From the NCBI RefSeq assembly GCF_039724765.1, contig NZ_CP155729.1:2675501-2739500 (forward strand): a stretch of DNA of 64,000 nt. The letters are read 5' to 3'. The notes below the pieces were generated by a model. The model did not search any database. It was not told where the DNA came from and saw only the letters and a program-made list of their open reading frames with translations. This DNA comes from Sagittula stellata E-37. GTDB lineage: Bacteria > Pseudomonadota > Alphaproteobacteria > Rhodobacterales > Rhodobacteraceae. The first letter of the stretch is position 1; every line of letters starts with the position of its first letter. Made by a program: the position numbers and the translations under genes. Shown here piece after piece: positions 54,368 through 64,000 of the stretch.

Positions 54368-56454
54368 CCTGACCGAAAACGCAAAATCGCCAGTCCTGGG
54401 CGCGCCGGTTCGGCGCCGAGCCAGAGACGGCGACCCGAGCGCTCGCTCGCCGTTTCCACACGCAGGCCGCCGGGTGTGCTCCAGAGCGCGACGGACCCGG
54501 TGGCGCCAAGCGTGACGGGATCGAAGACCCGGCAAGTGCCGTCGATGGCGATGTCCACGCTGGCCACCACAATCTGGTCTGAGACGCAGCGGGTCAGAAG
54601 GCGGGCCGCGCGCTTTCCTTGAACGTGGATCACCTGCCCGACCGTGCTGTCCGCTTGTGCAAAACGATTACGGTGTGTACCGGGCCAACGACGCGCCGCG
54701 TCATCTTGTGTGCCGCCGCGTCCGTCGTTTTCCAGCCAGTTGTCGGCGATGAACCCCGCGCCCTGATCGCGTGACAAGCCCCGACCCTGCGGTGTCATGA
54801 TACCGACCAGCGAACCGTTGTCTGCGATCAGCACGTCCGGCCTTTGCGTCTGGGACCAGAGCGCGACGGCCACCGCCACGGGAATCAGCCCGGCCAGCCG
54901 CGCCCTGCCCCGCCACAGGCACAGGACCAGCCCGCCTGCCGCGATCGTCGGCAGGACGACCGGTGGCGGTGCGACGACAGGTCTGACCGATCCGGGCCAG
55001 TCAGAGACGGCACGGGCGACCCAAAGTATCCAGTCGAGTCCCAGCGCCATAACGTGCAGGGCGATCCAGTCCAGACCCAACGGCATCAGCAGGCCCGCGA
55101 CCACGCCCAGCGGAACCACGACGACGCCCATCACCGGAACAGAAACGAGGTTGGCCAATAGTCCGTAGACCGATGCCTGGTTGAAATGCGCCATGCCGAC
55201 GGGCGCTGTCGCCGCCCCCGCCACGGCGGACGAGACGAAGACGGACAGCACTGGGCCCAGCCAGCCAGGCCATTTTCGCCCCGCGCGCGCCGCGCTCAGC
55301 CGTTCGAAGACCGCGACCAGAGCCGTCGTCGCGGCAAACGACATCTGGAAGCCCGGCCCCAGCAGCGCCTCTGGTTGCAGGATCAGCACCACAAGTGCCG
55401 CAATGGCCACGGAGCGCAATGACAATGCCCGACGATCCAGCAGCAGTGCGGTCAGCGCGGCGGCCACCATGATGAAGGCGCGTTCGGTCGCAACATTGCC
55501 GCCCGACAAGCCCAGATACGCCGCCGCCGCCACGAGGGCACCCGTTGCGGCAATCTTCTTGACCGGCCAGTGGTGACGGACGCGCGGCACAAGCAACAAA
55601 GCGAGACGCAGCGTGCCGAAGACGAATCCCGCCAACAGCCCCATGTGCAATCCTGATATGGCCAGCAGATGTGCGAGATTGGTGTCGCGCAGGTCCTGGA
55701 GCGTGTCCGCGCCCATCCCGGCCCGGTCGCCGGTCATGATTGCGGCGGCAAACGCGCCGGTCTCTCCTTCCAGGACCGATTGAACATGCGCGGAGAGTGC
55801 CATGCGCGCACGGGTGACCGTCAAGCCGGAGGCAAACCCTCGGGGCGGCGGTTCGAGCATCAGGACCGGCGTGCGGGTGTATCCTACTGCGCCGATCTGT
55901 TGAAACCACGCATGGCGGCGGAAATCGAAACCTCCGGGCTCTACCGCGCCGCCGGGTGGTCCGAGGTGTCCGGTCAGGATGACCGTCATGCCCGGCAGTG
56001 GCTTCAACGGTTGCAGATCGCCGTGCAGGGAAACGCGGACATGGCGCGGCACATCATTGGGGTCCATTCGTTCAAGCACCACGTTGTCCAGCGTCAGTCG
56101 CGTGGCGTCGGAGGCGGAGCGGTCGATGTCCACAACGCGGCCTTCGATGGCACCGTAGTAGCGGAAGTCGATGACCGGCCCGGCGACGGCATGGGCACGC
56201 ATCCCGGCCAGCCCGAAGCCGGCGCAGATCAGACCGAGTGCGGCCAGCAGCGGGCCGGCAACCTCGCCGGCGCGGGCGTGGAAGAAGATCAGCGCGGCAG
56301 GCAGGAATGCCAGCCAAAGCATCAGGACCGGAGGTTCCCACCGTATCTGGAAGTAAAGCCCGATGCCGCAGCCCAGGAAGACCGGGACCCATGGAAACAG
56401 CCAACCGCACTGTGCCCCCATCGCTTCGGCGATCCGGCGGAATAACCTCATCAT
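54361..56454 (-). CDS. comEC: ComEC/Rec2-family DNA uptake protein
   Basis: About 697 residues with an N-terminal hydrophobic region, an OB-like ComEC_N section ([15 protein letters not shown]), and the competence domain with many membrane helices containing [19 protein letters not shown], the family hallmark. The C-terminal part is short and shows only a fragmentary metallo-beta-lactamase-like region ([11 protein letters not shown]), so the nuclease half is reduced. It may import single-stranded DNA during natural transformation or serve another channel role. The start is placed at ATGATG near 56454; an upstream in-frame codon exists. Confidence 0.88.
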   Translation of the reverse strand: MMRLFRRIAEAMGAQCGWLFPWVPVFLGCGIGLYFQIRWEPPVLMLWLAFLPAALIFFHARAGEVAGPLLAALGLICAGFGLAGMRAHAVAGPVIDFRYYGAIEGRVVDIDRSASDATRLTLDNVVLERMDPNDVPRHVRVSLHGDLQPLKPLPGMTVILTGHLGPPGGAVEPGGFDFRRHAWFQQIGAVGYTRTPVLMLEPPPRGFASGLTVTRARMALSAHVQSVLEGETGAFAAAIMTGDRAGMGADTLQDLRDTNLAHLLAISGLHMGLLAGFVFGTLRLALLLVPRVRHHWPVKKIAATGALVAAAAYLGLSGGNVATERAFIMVAAALTALLLDRRALSLRSVAIAALVVLILQPEALLGPGFQMSFAATTALVAVFERLSAARAGRKWPGWLGPVLSVFVSSAVAGAATAPVGMAHFNQASVYGLLANLVSVPVMGVVVVPLGVVAGLLMPLGLDWIALHVMALGLDWILWVARAVSDWPGSVRPVVAPPPVVLPTIAAGGLVLCLWRGRARLAGLIPVAVAVALWSQTQRPDVLIADNGSLVGIMTPQGRGLSRDQGAGFIADNWLENDGRGGTQDDAARRWPGTHRNRFAQADSTVGQVIHVQGKRAARLLTRCVSDQIVVASVDIAIDGTCRVFDPVTLGATGSVALWSTPGGLRVETASERSGRRLWLGAEPARPGLAILRFRSGQ

Positions 56455-56547
56455 CGGCAGGCAGACCCCTGCTTGCCCCGGCACCGGGCGCCGGGTTAGG
56501 AACGCTCAAACTCTAGCCCCGCCATCCCTAGGATAAGGTTAACCAAG

Positions 56548-57969
56548 ATGTCCGCCGCTTCGTCCCGGGTTGTCACCCGCTTTGCCCCTTCGCCCACCGG
56601 TTTCCTTCACATCGGCGGAGCACGCACGGCCCTGTTCAACTGGCTGTATGCGCGCGGGCGGGACGGTCAGTTCCTGCTGCGCATCGAGGACACGGACCGA
56701 GCCCGCTCCACCCCGGAGGCGACAGAGGCGATCCTGAAGGGGCTGTCCTGGCTTGGCCTCGACCACGACGGCGAAGTCATCAGCCAGTTCGAGCGCGCTG
56801 ACCGCCACGCCGAGGTTGCGCAAGAACTGCTGGAGAAAGGCGCCGCCTACAAGTGCTTCTCGACGCAGGAAGAGATCGAGGCCTTCCGCGAAGCCGCCCG
56901 CGCCGACGGCCGTTCCACCCTGTTCCAGAGCCCGTGGCGCGACGCCGATCCATCGTCTCAACCCGATCTGCCATATGTCGTGCGCCTGAAGACACCGCAG
57001 GACGGCGAGACCGTGATCAACGACGAGGTGCAGGGCACGGTCAGGATCCGCAACGACCAGCTCGACGATATGGTGCTGCTGCGGTCCGATGGCACGCCGG
57101 TCTACATGCTGGCGGTCGTGGTCGACGACCACGACATGGGCGTGACCCATGTCATCCGCGGCGACGACCACCTCAACAACGCCGCGCGCCAGATGGGCAT
57201 CTACACCGCGATGGGATGGGACTTGCCGGTCTATGCACATATCCCGCTGATCCATGGGCCCGACGGCAAGAAACTGTCCAAGCGGCACGGCGCACTCGGG
57301 GCGGACGAGTACCAAAAGATGGGGTACCCGGCGGCCGGGATGCGGAACTACCTCGCAAGGCTGGGTTGGAGCCACGGCGACGACGAATTCTTTACCGACG
57401 ATCAGGCAATCGAGTGGTTCGACCTGAATGGAATCGGTAAGTCGCCCGCACGTTTCGACTTCAAGAAGCTCGAAAACCTGTGTGGTCAACATATAGCTGT
57501 CGCAGAGGATGCCGCGTTGCTGCAAGAAATCGAGGCTTTCCTTGATGCAAACGGGCGTGAACCGCTGTCCGCCGAACAGCGCGACGGCTTGTTGCGTGGT
57601 ATGTACAGCCTGAAGGAGCGCGCCAAGTCTTTCCCGGAACTCCTTGAAAAAGCAGAGTTTATCCTTGCGTCTCGGCCGATCTCACCGGACGAGAAGGCAC
57701 AAAAGGCCCTCGATACGGTATCCCGTGGTATACTGGTCAAGTTGACGCCGCACTTGCAAAATGCTAGCTGGACGCGAGAGGAATTGGAGGCGGCGATGAA
57801 CCGCTTCTGCGAAGAACAGGGGACCAAGTTCGGCAAGCTTGCAGCGCCGCTTCGTGCGGCCTTGGCGGGCCGGTCCGTGACTCCTTCGGTCTTCGACATG
57901 ATGCTGGTCCTGGGACGGGAGGAAAGCCTTTCCCGTATTCAGGACCAGGCGGCCGACGGGCGCGCTTGA
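56548..57969 (+). CDS. gltX: glutamyl-tRNA synthetase
   Basis: A 473-residue class I aminoacyl-tRNA synthetase with the HIGH variant [21 protein letters not shown] (shown in part; His21 in FLHIGG) and the KMSKS equivalent KLSKRHG (~residue 248). It has the all-helical anticodon-binding domain at the C-terminus ([20 protein letters not shown]). Discriminates as GltX1-like; whether it also charges tRNA-Gln for later amidation cannot be told from this window. Divergent from comEC across 93 bases. Confidence 0.96.
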   Translation: MSAASSRVVTRFAPSPTGFLHIGGARTALFNWLYARGRDGQFLLRIEDTDRARSTPEATEAILKGLSWLGLDHDGEVISQFERADRHAEVAQELLEKGAAYKCFSTQEEIEAFREAARADGRSTLFQSPWRDADPSSQPDLPYVVRLKTPQDGETVINDEVQGTVRIRNDQLDDMVLLRSDGTPVYMLAVVVDDHDMGVTHVIRGDDHLNNAARQMGIYTAMGWDLPVYAHIPLIHGPDGKKLSKRHGALGADEYQKMGYPAAGMRNYLARLGWSHGDDEFFTDDQAIEWFDLNGIGKSPARFDFKKLENLCGQHIAVAEDAALLQEIEAFLDANGREPLSAEQRDGLLRGMYSLKERAKSFPELLEKAEFILASRPISPDEKAQKALDTVSRGILVKLTPHLQNASWTREELEAAMNRFCEEQGTKFGKLAAPLRAALAGRSVTPSVFDMMLVLGREESLSRIQDQAADGRA

Positions 57970-58052
57970 AGCGCACCTCGGCCATGTGAGACCTACCCGG
58001 TCGGGCCGTCCGATGCGGCCCGGCCCCACCATTTAAGGCAAGGATGACAAGC

Positions 58053-59348
58053 ATGGCTGACGCCCAGAAGACTGCGACTCTGACCCTGGAGGGCAAGAAC
58101 TACGAGTTGCCCGTCCACTCCCCGACCGCCGGGCCCGATGTTATCGACATCCGCAAGCTTTACGGCCAGGCCGGCGTTTTCACCTACGACCCGGGCTTCA
58201 CGTCCACCGCGTCCTGCGATTCCACCATCACCTTCATCGACGGTGAGAAGGGTGAGCTTCTGCACCGCGGCTATCCCATCGACCAGCTCGCCAGCAAGTC
58301 GCACTACCTCGAAGTCTGTTTCCTGCTGCTCTACGGCTACCTGCCGAAGGCCGAGGAACTCGAAAACTTCGAAAGCACGATCACCCGCCACACCATGCTG
58401 CACGAGCAGATGCAGTACTTCTTCCGCGGTTTCCGCCGCGACGCACACCCGATGGCGGTCATGGTGGGCGTGGTCGGTGCCATGGCGGCCTTCTACCACG
58501 ATTCCACCGACATCAACGACGAGCGGGAGCGCGAGATCGCTTCGCACCGCCTGATCGCCAAGATGCCGACCATCGCGGCATGGGCCTATAAGTACTCCAT
58601 CGGCCAGCCCTTCGTGTATCCGCGCAACGATCTCGATTACGCGGCCAATTTCCTGCACATGTGTTTCTCCGTTCCGGCGGAGCGGTATGACGTCGATCCG
58701 ATCCTGTCGCGCGCGATGGACCGGATCTTTACCCTGCACGCCGACCACGAGCAGAACGCCTCCACCTCCACGGTGCGCCTGGCGTCGTCGTCCGGGGCGA
58801 ACCCGTTCGCCTGCATCGCCGCGGGTGTGGCCTGCCTCTGGGGACCTGCTCACGGTGGCGCGAACCAGGCATGTCTCGAAATGCTGAAGGAAATCGGCAG
58901 CCCGGACCAGATCCCGGAGTACATCGCGCGCGCCAAGGACAAGAATGACCCGTTCCGCCTGATGGGCTTTGGGCACCGCGTCTACAAGAACTTCGACCCG
59001 CGCGCCAAGGTGATGAAGCAATCGGCGGACGAAGTGCTGGACCTGCTGGGAATCGAGAACAACCCGATCCTCGCCACGGCGAAGGAACTGGAACAGCAGG
59101 CCCTCGCCGATCCGTATTTTGCCGAAAAGAAGCTGTTCCCGAACGTGGACTTCTATTCGGGCATCATCCTGGAGGCCATGGGCTTCCCGACGTCGATGTT
59201 CACGCCGATCTTCGCGCTGTCGCGGACTGTCGGCTGGGTGTCCCAGTGGAAGGAAATGCTCGCGGATCCGCAGAACAAGATCGGACGCCCGCGCCAGCTC
59301 TACCTTGGCGAAACGGAGCGCGATTACGTCAATATCGAAAACCGCTGA
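58053..59348 (+). CDS. gltA: type II citrate synthase
   Basis: A 431-residue hexameric-type citrate synthase. The N-terminal beta region reads [20 protein letters not shown]. Active-site residues appear in AHGGANQA (His), [15 protein letters not shown] (His, Arg) and the Asp-containing NVDFYSG region, with the usual signature 'GPAHGGAN'. The ATG (MADAQK) after AAGGATGACAAGC was preferred over an ATG three codons earlier. It follows gltX by 83 bases and ends in a clear terminator. Confidence 0.97.
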   Translation: MADAQKTATLTLEGKNYELPVHSPTAGPDVIDIRKLYGQAGVFTYDPGFTSTASCDSTITFIDGEKGELLHRGYPIDQLASKSHYLEVCFLLLYGYLPKAEELENFESTITRHTMLHEQMQYFFRGFRRDAHPMAVMVGVVGAMAAFYHDSTDINDEREREIASHRLIAKMPTIAAWAYKYSIGQPFVYPRNDLDYAANFLHMCFSVPAERYDVDPILSRAMDRIFTLHADHEQNASTSTVRLASSSGANPFACIAAGVACLWGPAHGGANQACLEMLKEIGSPDQIPEYIARAKDKNDPFRLMGFGHRVYKNFDPRAKVMKQSADEVLDLLGIENNPILATAKELEQQALADPYFAEKKLFPNVDFYSGIILEAMGFPTSMFTPIFALSRTVGWVSQWKEMLADPQNKIGRPRQLYLGETERDYVNIENR

Positions 59349-59370
59349 CGCCTGTCGGACCTGACTTTTT

Positions 59371-59404
59371 AAACCCCCGGAGCCTGAGCTTCGGGGGTTT
59401 TCCT
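59371..59404. terminator. bidirectional intrinsic terminator between gltA and the enoyl-CoA hydratase gene
   Basis: AAACCCCCGGAGC pairs with GCTTCGGGGGTTT around CTGA; A-run before and T-run after allow termination of gltA and of the convergent minus-strand gene. Confidence 0.9.
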
Positions 59405-59430
59405 TTATTAAGAGCTTGCCGGCGTCTCGG

Positions 59431-60207
59431 TCAGCGACCTTCATAGACTGCGGGACGTTTCTCCATGAAGGCTACGACCCCTTCCTTGAAGTCGCGCGTC
59501 TTGCCGCATTCGCCCTGCAGGCGCGACTCCACCGCAAGCTGTTCTTCGAGTGTGTTGTCCGTGGCGGCGTATAGCGCTTGCTTGACCCGGGCATAAGCCG
59601 CCGTCGGCCCCTGTGCGAGAGATGCGGCGCGTTGTGCCACGTGGTCGCGGAAGGTGGCGTCAGGGACCGCTTCCCAGATCATGCCCCACTGATCGGCCTG
59701 CATGGCGGTCACCTTCTCGGCGAACAGTGCGGCGCCCATGGCCTTCGCGAGACCGATCTGGCGCGGCAGGAACCACGTCCCACCTGCGTCCGGGATCAAG
59801 CCGATCTTGGTGAACGCCTGCATGAAGAAGGCGGACTCGGTGGCGATCACCACGTCGGCCGCCAGCGCAAGATTCGCCCCTGCCCCCGCCGCCGCTCCGT
59901 TCACCGCACAGATCGTCGGAACCGGGCAGTCGTATATTGCCTTGAGCATCGGCACGTATTCGTCCCGAAGCACCCGTTCGAGGTCGAGATTGGCCGCTGT
60001 CTCCCGATCGCCAAGGTCCTGGCCCGAGCAGAACGCGCGCCCCTCGCCGGTCATCACCACCACACGCGCCTCGCGCCCGCCCGCCCCGAAGGCGTCGGCA
60101 ATTTCTGCCCGCATCTGCGTATTGAGCGCGTTCATGACGTCCGGCCTGTTCAGCGTGATGGTCGCGACATCGTCCCTAACGGCGTAGTTGATCGTTTCGT
60201 AAATCAT
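59431..60207 (-). CDS. PaaG-like enoyl-CoA hydratase/isomerase
   Basis: A 258-residue crotonase-fold protein. The oxyanion-hole segments are AFCSGQDLGD (~residue 62) and VNGAAAGAGANLALA (~residue 104). The IGLIPDAGGTWFLPRQIG segment (~residue 130) resembles PaaG (1,2-epoxyphenylacetyl-CoA isomerase) in placing Asp where hydratases use Glu. A phenylacetate or related ring-epoxide isomerase role is possible, but no other paa genes are in the window. The ATG follows AGAGGAGA; a long in-frame N-terminal extension is rejected. Confidence 0.88.
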   Translation of the reverse strand: MIYETINYAVRDDVATITLNRPDVMNALNTQMRAEIADAFGAGGREARVVVMTGEGRAFCSGQDLGDRETAANLDLERVLRDEYVPMLKAIYDCPVPTICAVNGAAAGAGANLALAADVVIATESAFFMQAFTKIGLIPDAGGTWFLPRQIGLAKAMGAALFAEKVTAMQADQWGMIWEAVPDATFRDHVAQRAASLAQGPTAAYARVKQALYAATDNTLEEQLAVESRLQGECGKTRDFKEGVVAFMEKRPAVYEGR

Positions 60208-60395
60208 CGGGCATCTCCTCTGTCGGAGCGCATCAAACACCGGAGCGCGGGGATTGGCAAAGTGAAACGCCGCGTCCCTTCGGTGGGTTTTTCGGGTGGA
60301 CCTGCAAAGCACCCGGAGCCGCGGAACCCGCAAGATGCGGGAGGGTGCCCAAGCTGCAGAGCAAGCGCGTACCGTCCGCAGCATCCGGCCAAAGA

Positions 60396-60890
60396 TCAGT
60401 TGTTCAGCAATTCTTCCAGCCGCCGACGTTCTTCGTCCGACAATTCGTCCTGAACAGTTTCCGGAGCCCGTGACCGGCGCCGGATGTAAGCCAGGCCCAA
60501 TCCCATAGCGATCACAAACATCAAGGGTCCGGCGGCCCAAAGCAGCCAGTTCCATCCGCCCGCCGTCGGTTTCAGCAGAACGAACTCACCGTAGCGGTCC
60601 ACGATGAACTCCACGGCTTCGGCATCGCTATCACCGGCCACCAGCCGCTCCCTGACCAGCAACCGCAGGTCCCGCGCGAGCGAGGCATTGCTGTCGTCGA
60701 TGCTTTCGTTCTGGCACACGAGGCAGCGCAGACCGGCGGATATGTCGCGCGCGCGCGCCTCAAGCGCCGGGTCGTCCAGCATCTCGTCCGGCTGGACCGC
60801 AAGTGCCAAGTTGGCGGCAAACGCGAAGACCAGAACCAAAAGGCAAAGTGGACCCGCGATCCACCCCCGCATATCTCTTCGCCCGATCAT
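60396..60890 (-). CDS. ccmH: cytochrome c biogenesis protein CcmH
   Basis: A 164-residue membrane-anchored thioredoxin-like reductant of apocytochrome c. It has a signal-type N-terminus, the redox motif RCLVCQN (Cys56, Cys59) in SAGLRCLVCQNESIDDSN, and a C-terminal membrane segment (LLWAAGPLMFVIAMGLGLAY). The start overlaps the ccmF stop (ATGA), confirming the ATG choice. With CcmF it ligates haem to CxxCH motifs such as those in the cytochromes c' and di-haem c in this window. Confidence 0.94.
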   Translation of the reverse strand: MIGRRDMRGWIAGPLCLLVLVFAFAANLALAVQPDEMLDDPALEARARDISAGLRCLVCQNESIDDSNASLARDLRLLVRERLVAGDSDAEAVEFIVDRYGEFVLLKPTAGGWNWLLWAAGPLMFVIAMGLGLAYIRRRSRAPETVQDELSDEERRRLEELLNN

Positions 60891-62854
60891 TCCGCGGGAA
60901 CGCCCTGCATGCGCGCGGTCTTGCGGGCGCCGGCGGCCACGCGATAGCGCCGGTCGCTCAGGCTCAGAAGGCCACCGATGGCCATCAGGATGCATCCGCC
61001 CCAGATCCAGTTCGCCAGCGGCTTAATGTAGGACCGCATCACCCAGCCCCCGTTGTCTTGCGGATCGCCGATCACCACGTAGACGTCACGCAGGAAACGG
61101 TAATCGATGGCCGCTTCGGTGGTGGGCATCTGCTGGACCGGGTATGTCCGCTTTTCCGGGAATAGGCGCGCCATCTCGTTGCCGTCCTGGGACAGGATCA
61201 CCTCGCCCGTGGTGGACATGTAGTTCGGCCCCTGCACGCGCTGCACATCCGTCAGTTCGAGGGTGTAGGCGCCGACGTCGAAGGGTTCGCCCACCTGTGC
61301 GACACGGATGTCCTCCTGCTGCCAGGCCAGCAGCCCGGATACGCCGAGGATCGTGATGCCGAGCCCCGCGTGGGCCACCGTCTTGCCCCATTCGGCGCGC
61401 GGCAGGCGCAGAAGACGGCCGAGTTCCCGTTTCTGGCCCGTGCGGCTCCAGAGGTCTGTCAGCGACCCGGCGATGACCCAGGCCCCCAGGAAAACACCGA
61501 TCGGCCCCAGCAGCGTCCGTCCGGTCTGCATGGCCCAGACGAGTCCCGCCAGCGCCACGGCAAGGATAAAGGCCGGCACCAGTTGCCGCGTCACTCGGCC
61601 GATAGACCCGCGTTTCCATGCCAGCATGGAGCCAACGGGCAGGATCAGTCCCAGTACGATCATGAACGGCGGGAATGCCATCTCGAAGAAAGGCGCGCCG
61701 ACCGAGAGTTTCCGGTCAAAGGCCATCTCGGCGACGAGCGGCCACATCGTTCCGACGAAAACCACGAAGGAGGACACCGCCAGCAGGATGTTGTTCGCAA
61801 CCAGCGCGGATTCCCGGCTGACGACACCGAAGACGCCCTTCGCCTCCATCGTCGACGCACGCGCCGCGAACAGCGTCAGCGCCCCGCCAGTGAAGAAAAC
61901 GAGGATGGCAAGGATAAAGACGCCCCTTTCAGGGTCGTTGGCGAAGGCGTGGACGGAGGTCAGAACACCGGACCGAACGATAAACGTCCCGATCAGCGAG
62001 AACCCGAAGGCCAGGATCGCCAGGAGCACGGTCCAGCTTTTCAGCGCCTCGCGTTTCTCGACCACGATGGCGGAATGCAGCAGCGCCGCCGCGAAGAGCC
62101 AGGGCATGAAAGAGGCGTTCTCGACCGGGTCCCAGAACCAGAACCCGCCCCAGCCCAGTTCGTAGTAGGCCCACCACGATCCCAGTGCGATGCCGATTGT
62201 GAGGAAGACCCACGCGGCCAACGTCCAGGGCCGCACCCAGCGGCCCCATGCGGCGTCCACGCGCCCCTCGATCAAGGCGGCGACTGCAAAGCTGAAGCAG
62301 ATCGAAAGGCCCACGTAGCCGAGATAGAGGAACGGCGGATGGAAGGCGAGCCCGGGGTCCTGCAGGAGCGGGTTCAGGTCCTGTCCGTCCAGCGGCGGGA
62401 TGGCCATGCGCAGGAACGGATTGGAGGTGAACAGGATGAACGCGAAGAAGGCCGCGGCAATCAGCGACTGGATGGCCAGAACGCGCGCCCGAAGAGTCGG
62501 CGGCAGGTTGCCCCCGAACCACGCAGCCATCGCCCCGAAGAGAGCAAGGATCAGCACCCACAGCAGCATGGAGCCCTCGTGGTTGCCCCAGACGCCGGAG
62601 AATTTGTACAGCAACGGCTTGGCGGAGTGGCTGTTCAACACGACCAGCCGCAGCGAGAAATCCGACACGACGAACGAATAGGTCAATGCCGCGAATGAGG
62701 CCGCCACCAGAAGTAACTGCGCAGTTGCGGCGGGTTCGGCCACGGCCATCCACCCCGGCCACCTTCGGTGTGCCCCGATCAGCGGCACCGTCGCCTGCAC
62801 GAGGCTGACGAGAAAAGCGAGGATAAGGGCGAAGTGTCCGAGCTCTGCAATCAT
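60887..62854 (-). CDS. ccmF: cytochrome c haem lyase subunit CcmF
   Basis: A 655-residue polytopic protein with about 15 hydrophobic segments and the WWD haem-handling domain GWGGFWFWDPVENASFMPWL (~residue 225-244), preceded by FSGVWGNHEGSMLLWVL. Conserved His residues flank it in WGNHEGS and ALLHSAIVVEKREAL. Length is standard. The ATG (MIAELGHF) was chosen over an in-frame start 12 codons upstream. Order ccmF-ccmH is typical of Rhodobacteraceae; ccmE would be expected just upstream but holin-type genes lie there instead. Confidence 0.95.
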   Translation of the reverse strand: MIAELGHFALILAFLVSLVQATVPLIGAHRRWPGWMAVAEPAATAQLLLVAASFAALTYSFVVSDFSLRLVVLNSHSAKPLLYKFSGVWGNHEGSMLLWVLILALFGAMAAWFGGNLPPTLRARVLAIQSLIAAAFFAFILFTSNPFLRMAIPPLDGQDLNPLLQDPGLAFHPPFLYLGYVGLSICFSFAVAALIEGRVDAAWGRWVRPWTLAAWVFLTIGIALGSWWAYYELGWGGFWFWDPVENASFMPWLFAAALLHSAIVVEKREALKSWTVLLAILAFGFSLIGTFIVRSGVLTSVHAFANDPERGVFILAILVFFTGGALTLFAARASTMEAKGVFGVVSRESALVANNILLAVSSFVVFVGTMWPLVAEMAFDRKLSVGAPFFEMAFPPFMIVLGLILPVGSMLAWKRGSIGRVTRQLVPAFILAVALAGLVWAMQTGRTLLGPIGVFLGAWVIAGSLTDLWSRTGQKRELGRLLRLPRAEWGKTVAHAGLGITILGVSGLLAWQQEDIRVAQVGEPFDVGAYTLELTDVQRVQGPNYMSTTGEVILSQDGNEMARLFPEKRTYPVQQMPTTEAAIDYRFLRDVYVVIGDPQDNGGWVMRSYIKPLANWIWGGCILMAIGGLLSLSDRRYRVAAGARKTARMQGVPAE

Positions 62855-62981
62855 GCCGCCGGTTATAGGTGTCTGGCAACGCCGGGCCAAACGAAATCGC
62901 GCGGATCATCCGTTCACTTTGTCGCGGGCAACCGTTGCGCTCTGTTGCCTTGGCCATTGCATGGCGACACGATGAAAGGAA

Positions 62982-63010
62982 ACAGGCGCCGGCCAGTGCC
63001 CGACGCCTGT
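62982..63010 (-). terminator. intrinsic terminator after the holin gene
   Basis: ACAGGCG and CGCCTGT pair across a 15-base GC-rich loop, and the minus strand continues TTTCC. It separates the holin/muramidase pair from ccmFH. Confidence 0.65.
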
Positions 63011-63035
63011 CTTGTAGGTTTCTTGTGAGGTGTCC

Positions 63036-63596
63036 TCAGGATGCCTTGCGCCAGTCGTTCAGGGCCGCATTGTCGCCGGATGCCTCGAACACCTCTGGCT
63101 CACGGGCATCGGCATTCACCTGCGCGCCGCCCCTTAACGCCTCTACGTCGTGCACTGTCTGCACCACCTGCGGCACAGCCGCCATGGTCACTGCGATCTC
63201 ACGTTGGAATTCCTGTCCCTTCGCCTGATGGCGCGCGCCGAAATAGAAGCTGACAATCGCACCGAGCAGCCACCACAGAGGTTCAGGTACAAGCGCGATC
63301 CCGGCCATGCGTGCCGCGAACCAGACGGGATCGACCATCGCCGCCACGAAAAGGCCCATTGTGCCAAGCGCCATGGCCGGGCGCGGGATGCGGTTGAGTG
63401 CGTCCATCAGTCGGTCGAACCAGCCACGGTCCGCCACCCGGAACTCCGTCCCGAACTGGCCGAGCGCGGCCTGCTGGGCCATCGCCTCGCGCACCGCGTC
63501 CTGTTCGGCGTTCACCCGGAAGACCTCGGCAGTGTCGCGGATCACGTTCCTGCCGTTGCCGAACAACGTCTCAAGAAGACCCTGCACTATCCCCAT
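63036..63596 (-). CDS. 3-TM holin of the gene-transfer-agent release type
   Basis: A 186-residue protein (PF11351-like, holin of 3TMs). An N-terminal helical region is followed by three hydrophobic segments around residues 70-145 (MALGTMGLFVAAMVDPVWF; LWWLLGAIVSFYFGARHQ). The C-terminal tail is acidic. In Rhodobacter capsulatus a similar holin with an adjacent endolysin frees gene-transfer-agent particles by lysis. Start lies 10 bases inside the 3' end of the muramidase gene, so the two are coupled. Confidence 0.82.
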   Translation of the reverse strand: MGIVQGLLETLFGNGRNVIRDTAEVFRVNAEQDAVREAMAQQAALGQFGTEFRVADRGWFDRLMDALNRIPRPAMALGTMGLFVAAMVDPVWFAARMAGIALVPEPLWWLLGAIVSFYFGARHQAKGQEFQREIAVTMAAVPQVVQTVHDVEALRGGAQVNADAREPEVFEASGDNAALNDWRKAS

Positions 63597-64000
63597 GTCG
63601 CCACCCGAGCCTGAAACTCAGCATCTGTCATGTGATAACGGGCCGAGATGAATTCCTCTGCGCGACGGATCCAGCCACCCTTTCCACCCGCCCGAGTGCG
63701 AGCGTACTTGCGCGAGGCCGGGCGCTGGTCCGCCAGACGGAAATAATAGTTGCGCCGCGCGATCCCATAGGCATCCGCCATGTGGTTCGGTGCCTTGACA
63801 TAGGCGCGCGCGCAAGCGGCGATGGTCAGCGGGCCGATGGCTCCGTCGACGCTGACCTGTTCTCCCATTTCCACCAACAGCCGCTGAAGGATACGCACCG
63901 CATTGGCACCGGCATTGACGTACATGTCGAAGACCGTCGCCTGCAGCGCCTCCGGCAATTCCGCGATGCGCGGACGCAGGAAATAGTGTTCGAGGTAGAT
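63587..64000 (-). CDS. holin-associated N-acetylmuramidase (5' end outside window)
   Basis: Only the C-terminal ~137 residues are in the window, and the frame runs off the edge. Visible text includes TVFDMYVNAGANAVRILQRLL, GEQVSVDGAIGPLTI and RPASRKYARTRAGGKGGWIRRAEEF, as in the glycosyl hydrolase 108 / peptidoglycan-binding-3 endolysins of alphaproteobacteria. Its catalytic Glu (EGG motif) would lie upstream of 64000. Partner of the holin that overlaps it by 10 bases; probably releases gene transfer agents. Confidence 0.82.
   Translation of the reverse strand: MYLEHYFLRPRIAELPEALQATVFDMYVNAGANAVRILQRLLVEMGEQVSVDGAIGPLTIAACARAYVKAPNHMADAYGIARRNYYFRLADQRPASRKYARTRAGGKGGWIRRAEEFISARYHMTDAEFQARVATWG

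Noticed and set aside
52919..54535. 538-codon open frame on the minus strand
   Set aside because: Antisense to moeA and lexA; no recognisable motifs.
57970..58052. Terminator between gltX and gltA
   Set aside because: A GGGCCG/CGGCCC hairpin is present but no T-run follows, so it was not listed as a terminator.
1..64000. tRNA, rRNA, CRISPR arrays, insertion sequences or prophage
   Set aside because: No cloverleaf-like sequence, repeat-spacer pattern, transposase or phage structural gene was recognised anywhere; the holin/muramidase pair is best explained as GTA-type lysis genes.

Overview
The window looks like chromosomal core sequence of a Rhodobacteraceae (Roseobacter-group) alphaproteobacterium. 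The evidence is high G+C content, the block nifR3-ntrB-ntrC-ntrY-ntrX-trkA-trkH-hfq-hflX known from Rhodobacter, the trpGDC-moaC-moeA-lexA-comEC-gltX-gltA run, a GTTC-N7-GTTC type LexA box, DUF6456/DUF6477 proteins and gene-transfer-agent type holin/muramidase genes. About 60 protein genes were called. No tRNA, rRNA, CRISPR array, transposase or integrated prophage was found, and the window reads as vertically inherited rather than recently acquired.

Layout. 1-11.3 kb: an MprF-like protein (5' end outside the window), two EamA/DMT exporters, a FadL-type outer membrane porin, two P-loop proteins, a 3-hydroxyisobutyrate dehydrogenase-family enzyme, and a penicillin-acylase-family hydrolase translationally coupled to an APH-type kinase. 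A pair of inverted intergenic repeats lies near 6.7-6.86 kb. 11.5-24.2 kb (all minus strand): the nitrogen-regulatory and potassium-uptake block, dusB(nifR3)-ntrB-ntrC, then ntrY-ntrX, a Cys/His/Asp-triad lipoprotein, trkA, trkH, hfq, hflX. Neither NtrC nor NtrX shows the sigma-54-contacting GAFTGA loop. 24.4-29.8 kb: ispDF-pgpA-pncC-like operon (plus), MmgE/PrpD protein, a low-complexity hypothetical, RatA-like START protein, and hypoxanthine phosphoribosyltransferase. 30-36.9 kb: cytochrome c' and a di-haem cytochrome c, an FAD monooxygenase, lipA, a monofunctional catalase, and the DUF6456 and DUF6477 pair.

36.9-47.2 kb is the richest part for C1 and cobalamin chemistry. It holds an MttB/MtgB-like methyltransferase without an in-frame amber codon, a delta-class carbonic-anhydrase-like secreted protein, two tandem Lin0512 proteins, guaA, a small lipoprotein plus YdcF, a BHMT-type homocysteine methyltransferase, a PA0069-type radical SAM protein, a stand-alone corrinoid protein, a 58-residue membrane protein and a DUF1638 protein. 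The BHMT, corrinoid and perhaps DUF1638 proteins look like parts of a 'split' cobalamin-dependent methionine synthase.

47.2-64 kb: a YibQ-like polysaccharide deacetylase divergent from trpG-trpD-ung-trpC-moaC-moeA. Uracil-DNA glycosylase is embedded between trpD and trpC with 4-base overlaps on both sides. Then come lexA with its own operator and promoter, convergent comEC, gltX, gltA, a PaaG-like enoyl-CoA hydratase, ccmF-ccmH, and a 3-TM holin with an adjacent N-acetylmuramidase that runs off the window end. I found no clear wholly new multi-gene defence or mobile system. The best leads are the acylase-kinase couple, the split methyltransferase set, the possible long form of Hfq, the delta-CA-like protein, the triad lipoprotein and a structured convergent intergenic region near 26.6 kb.
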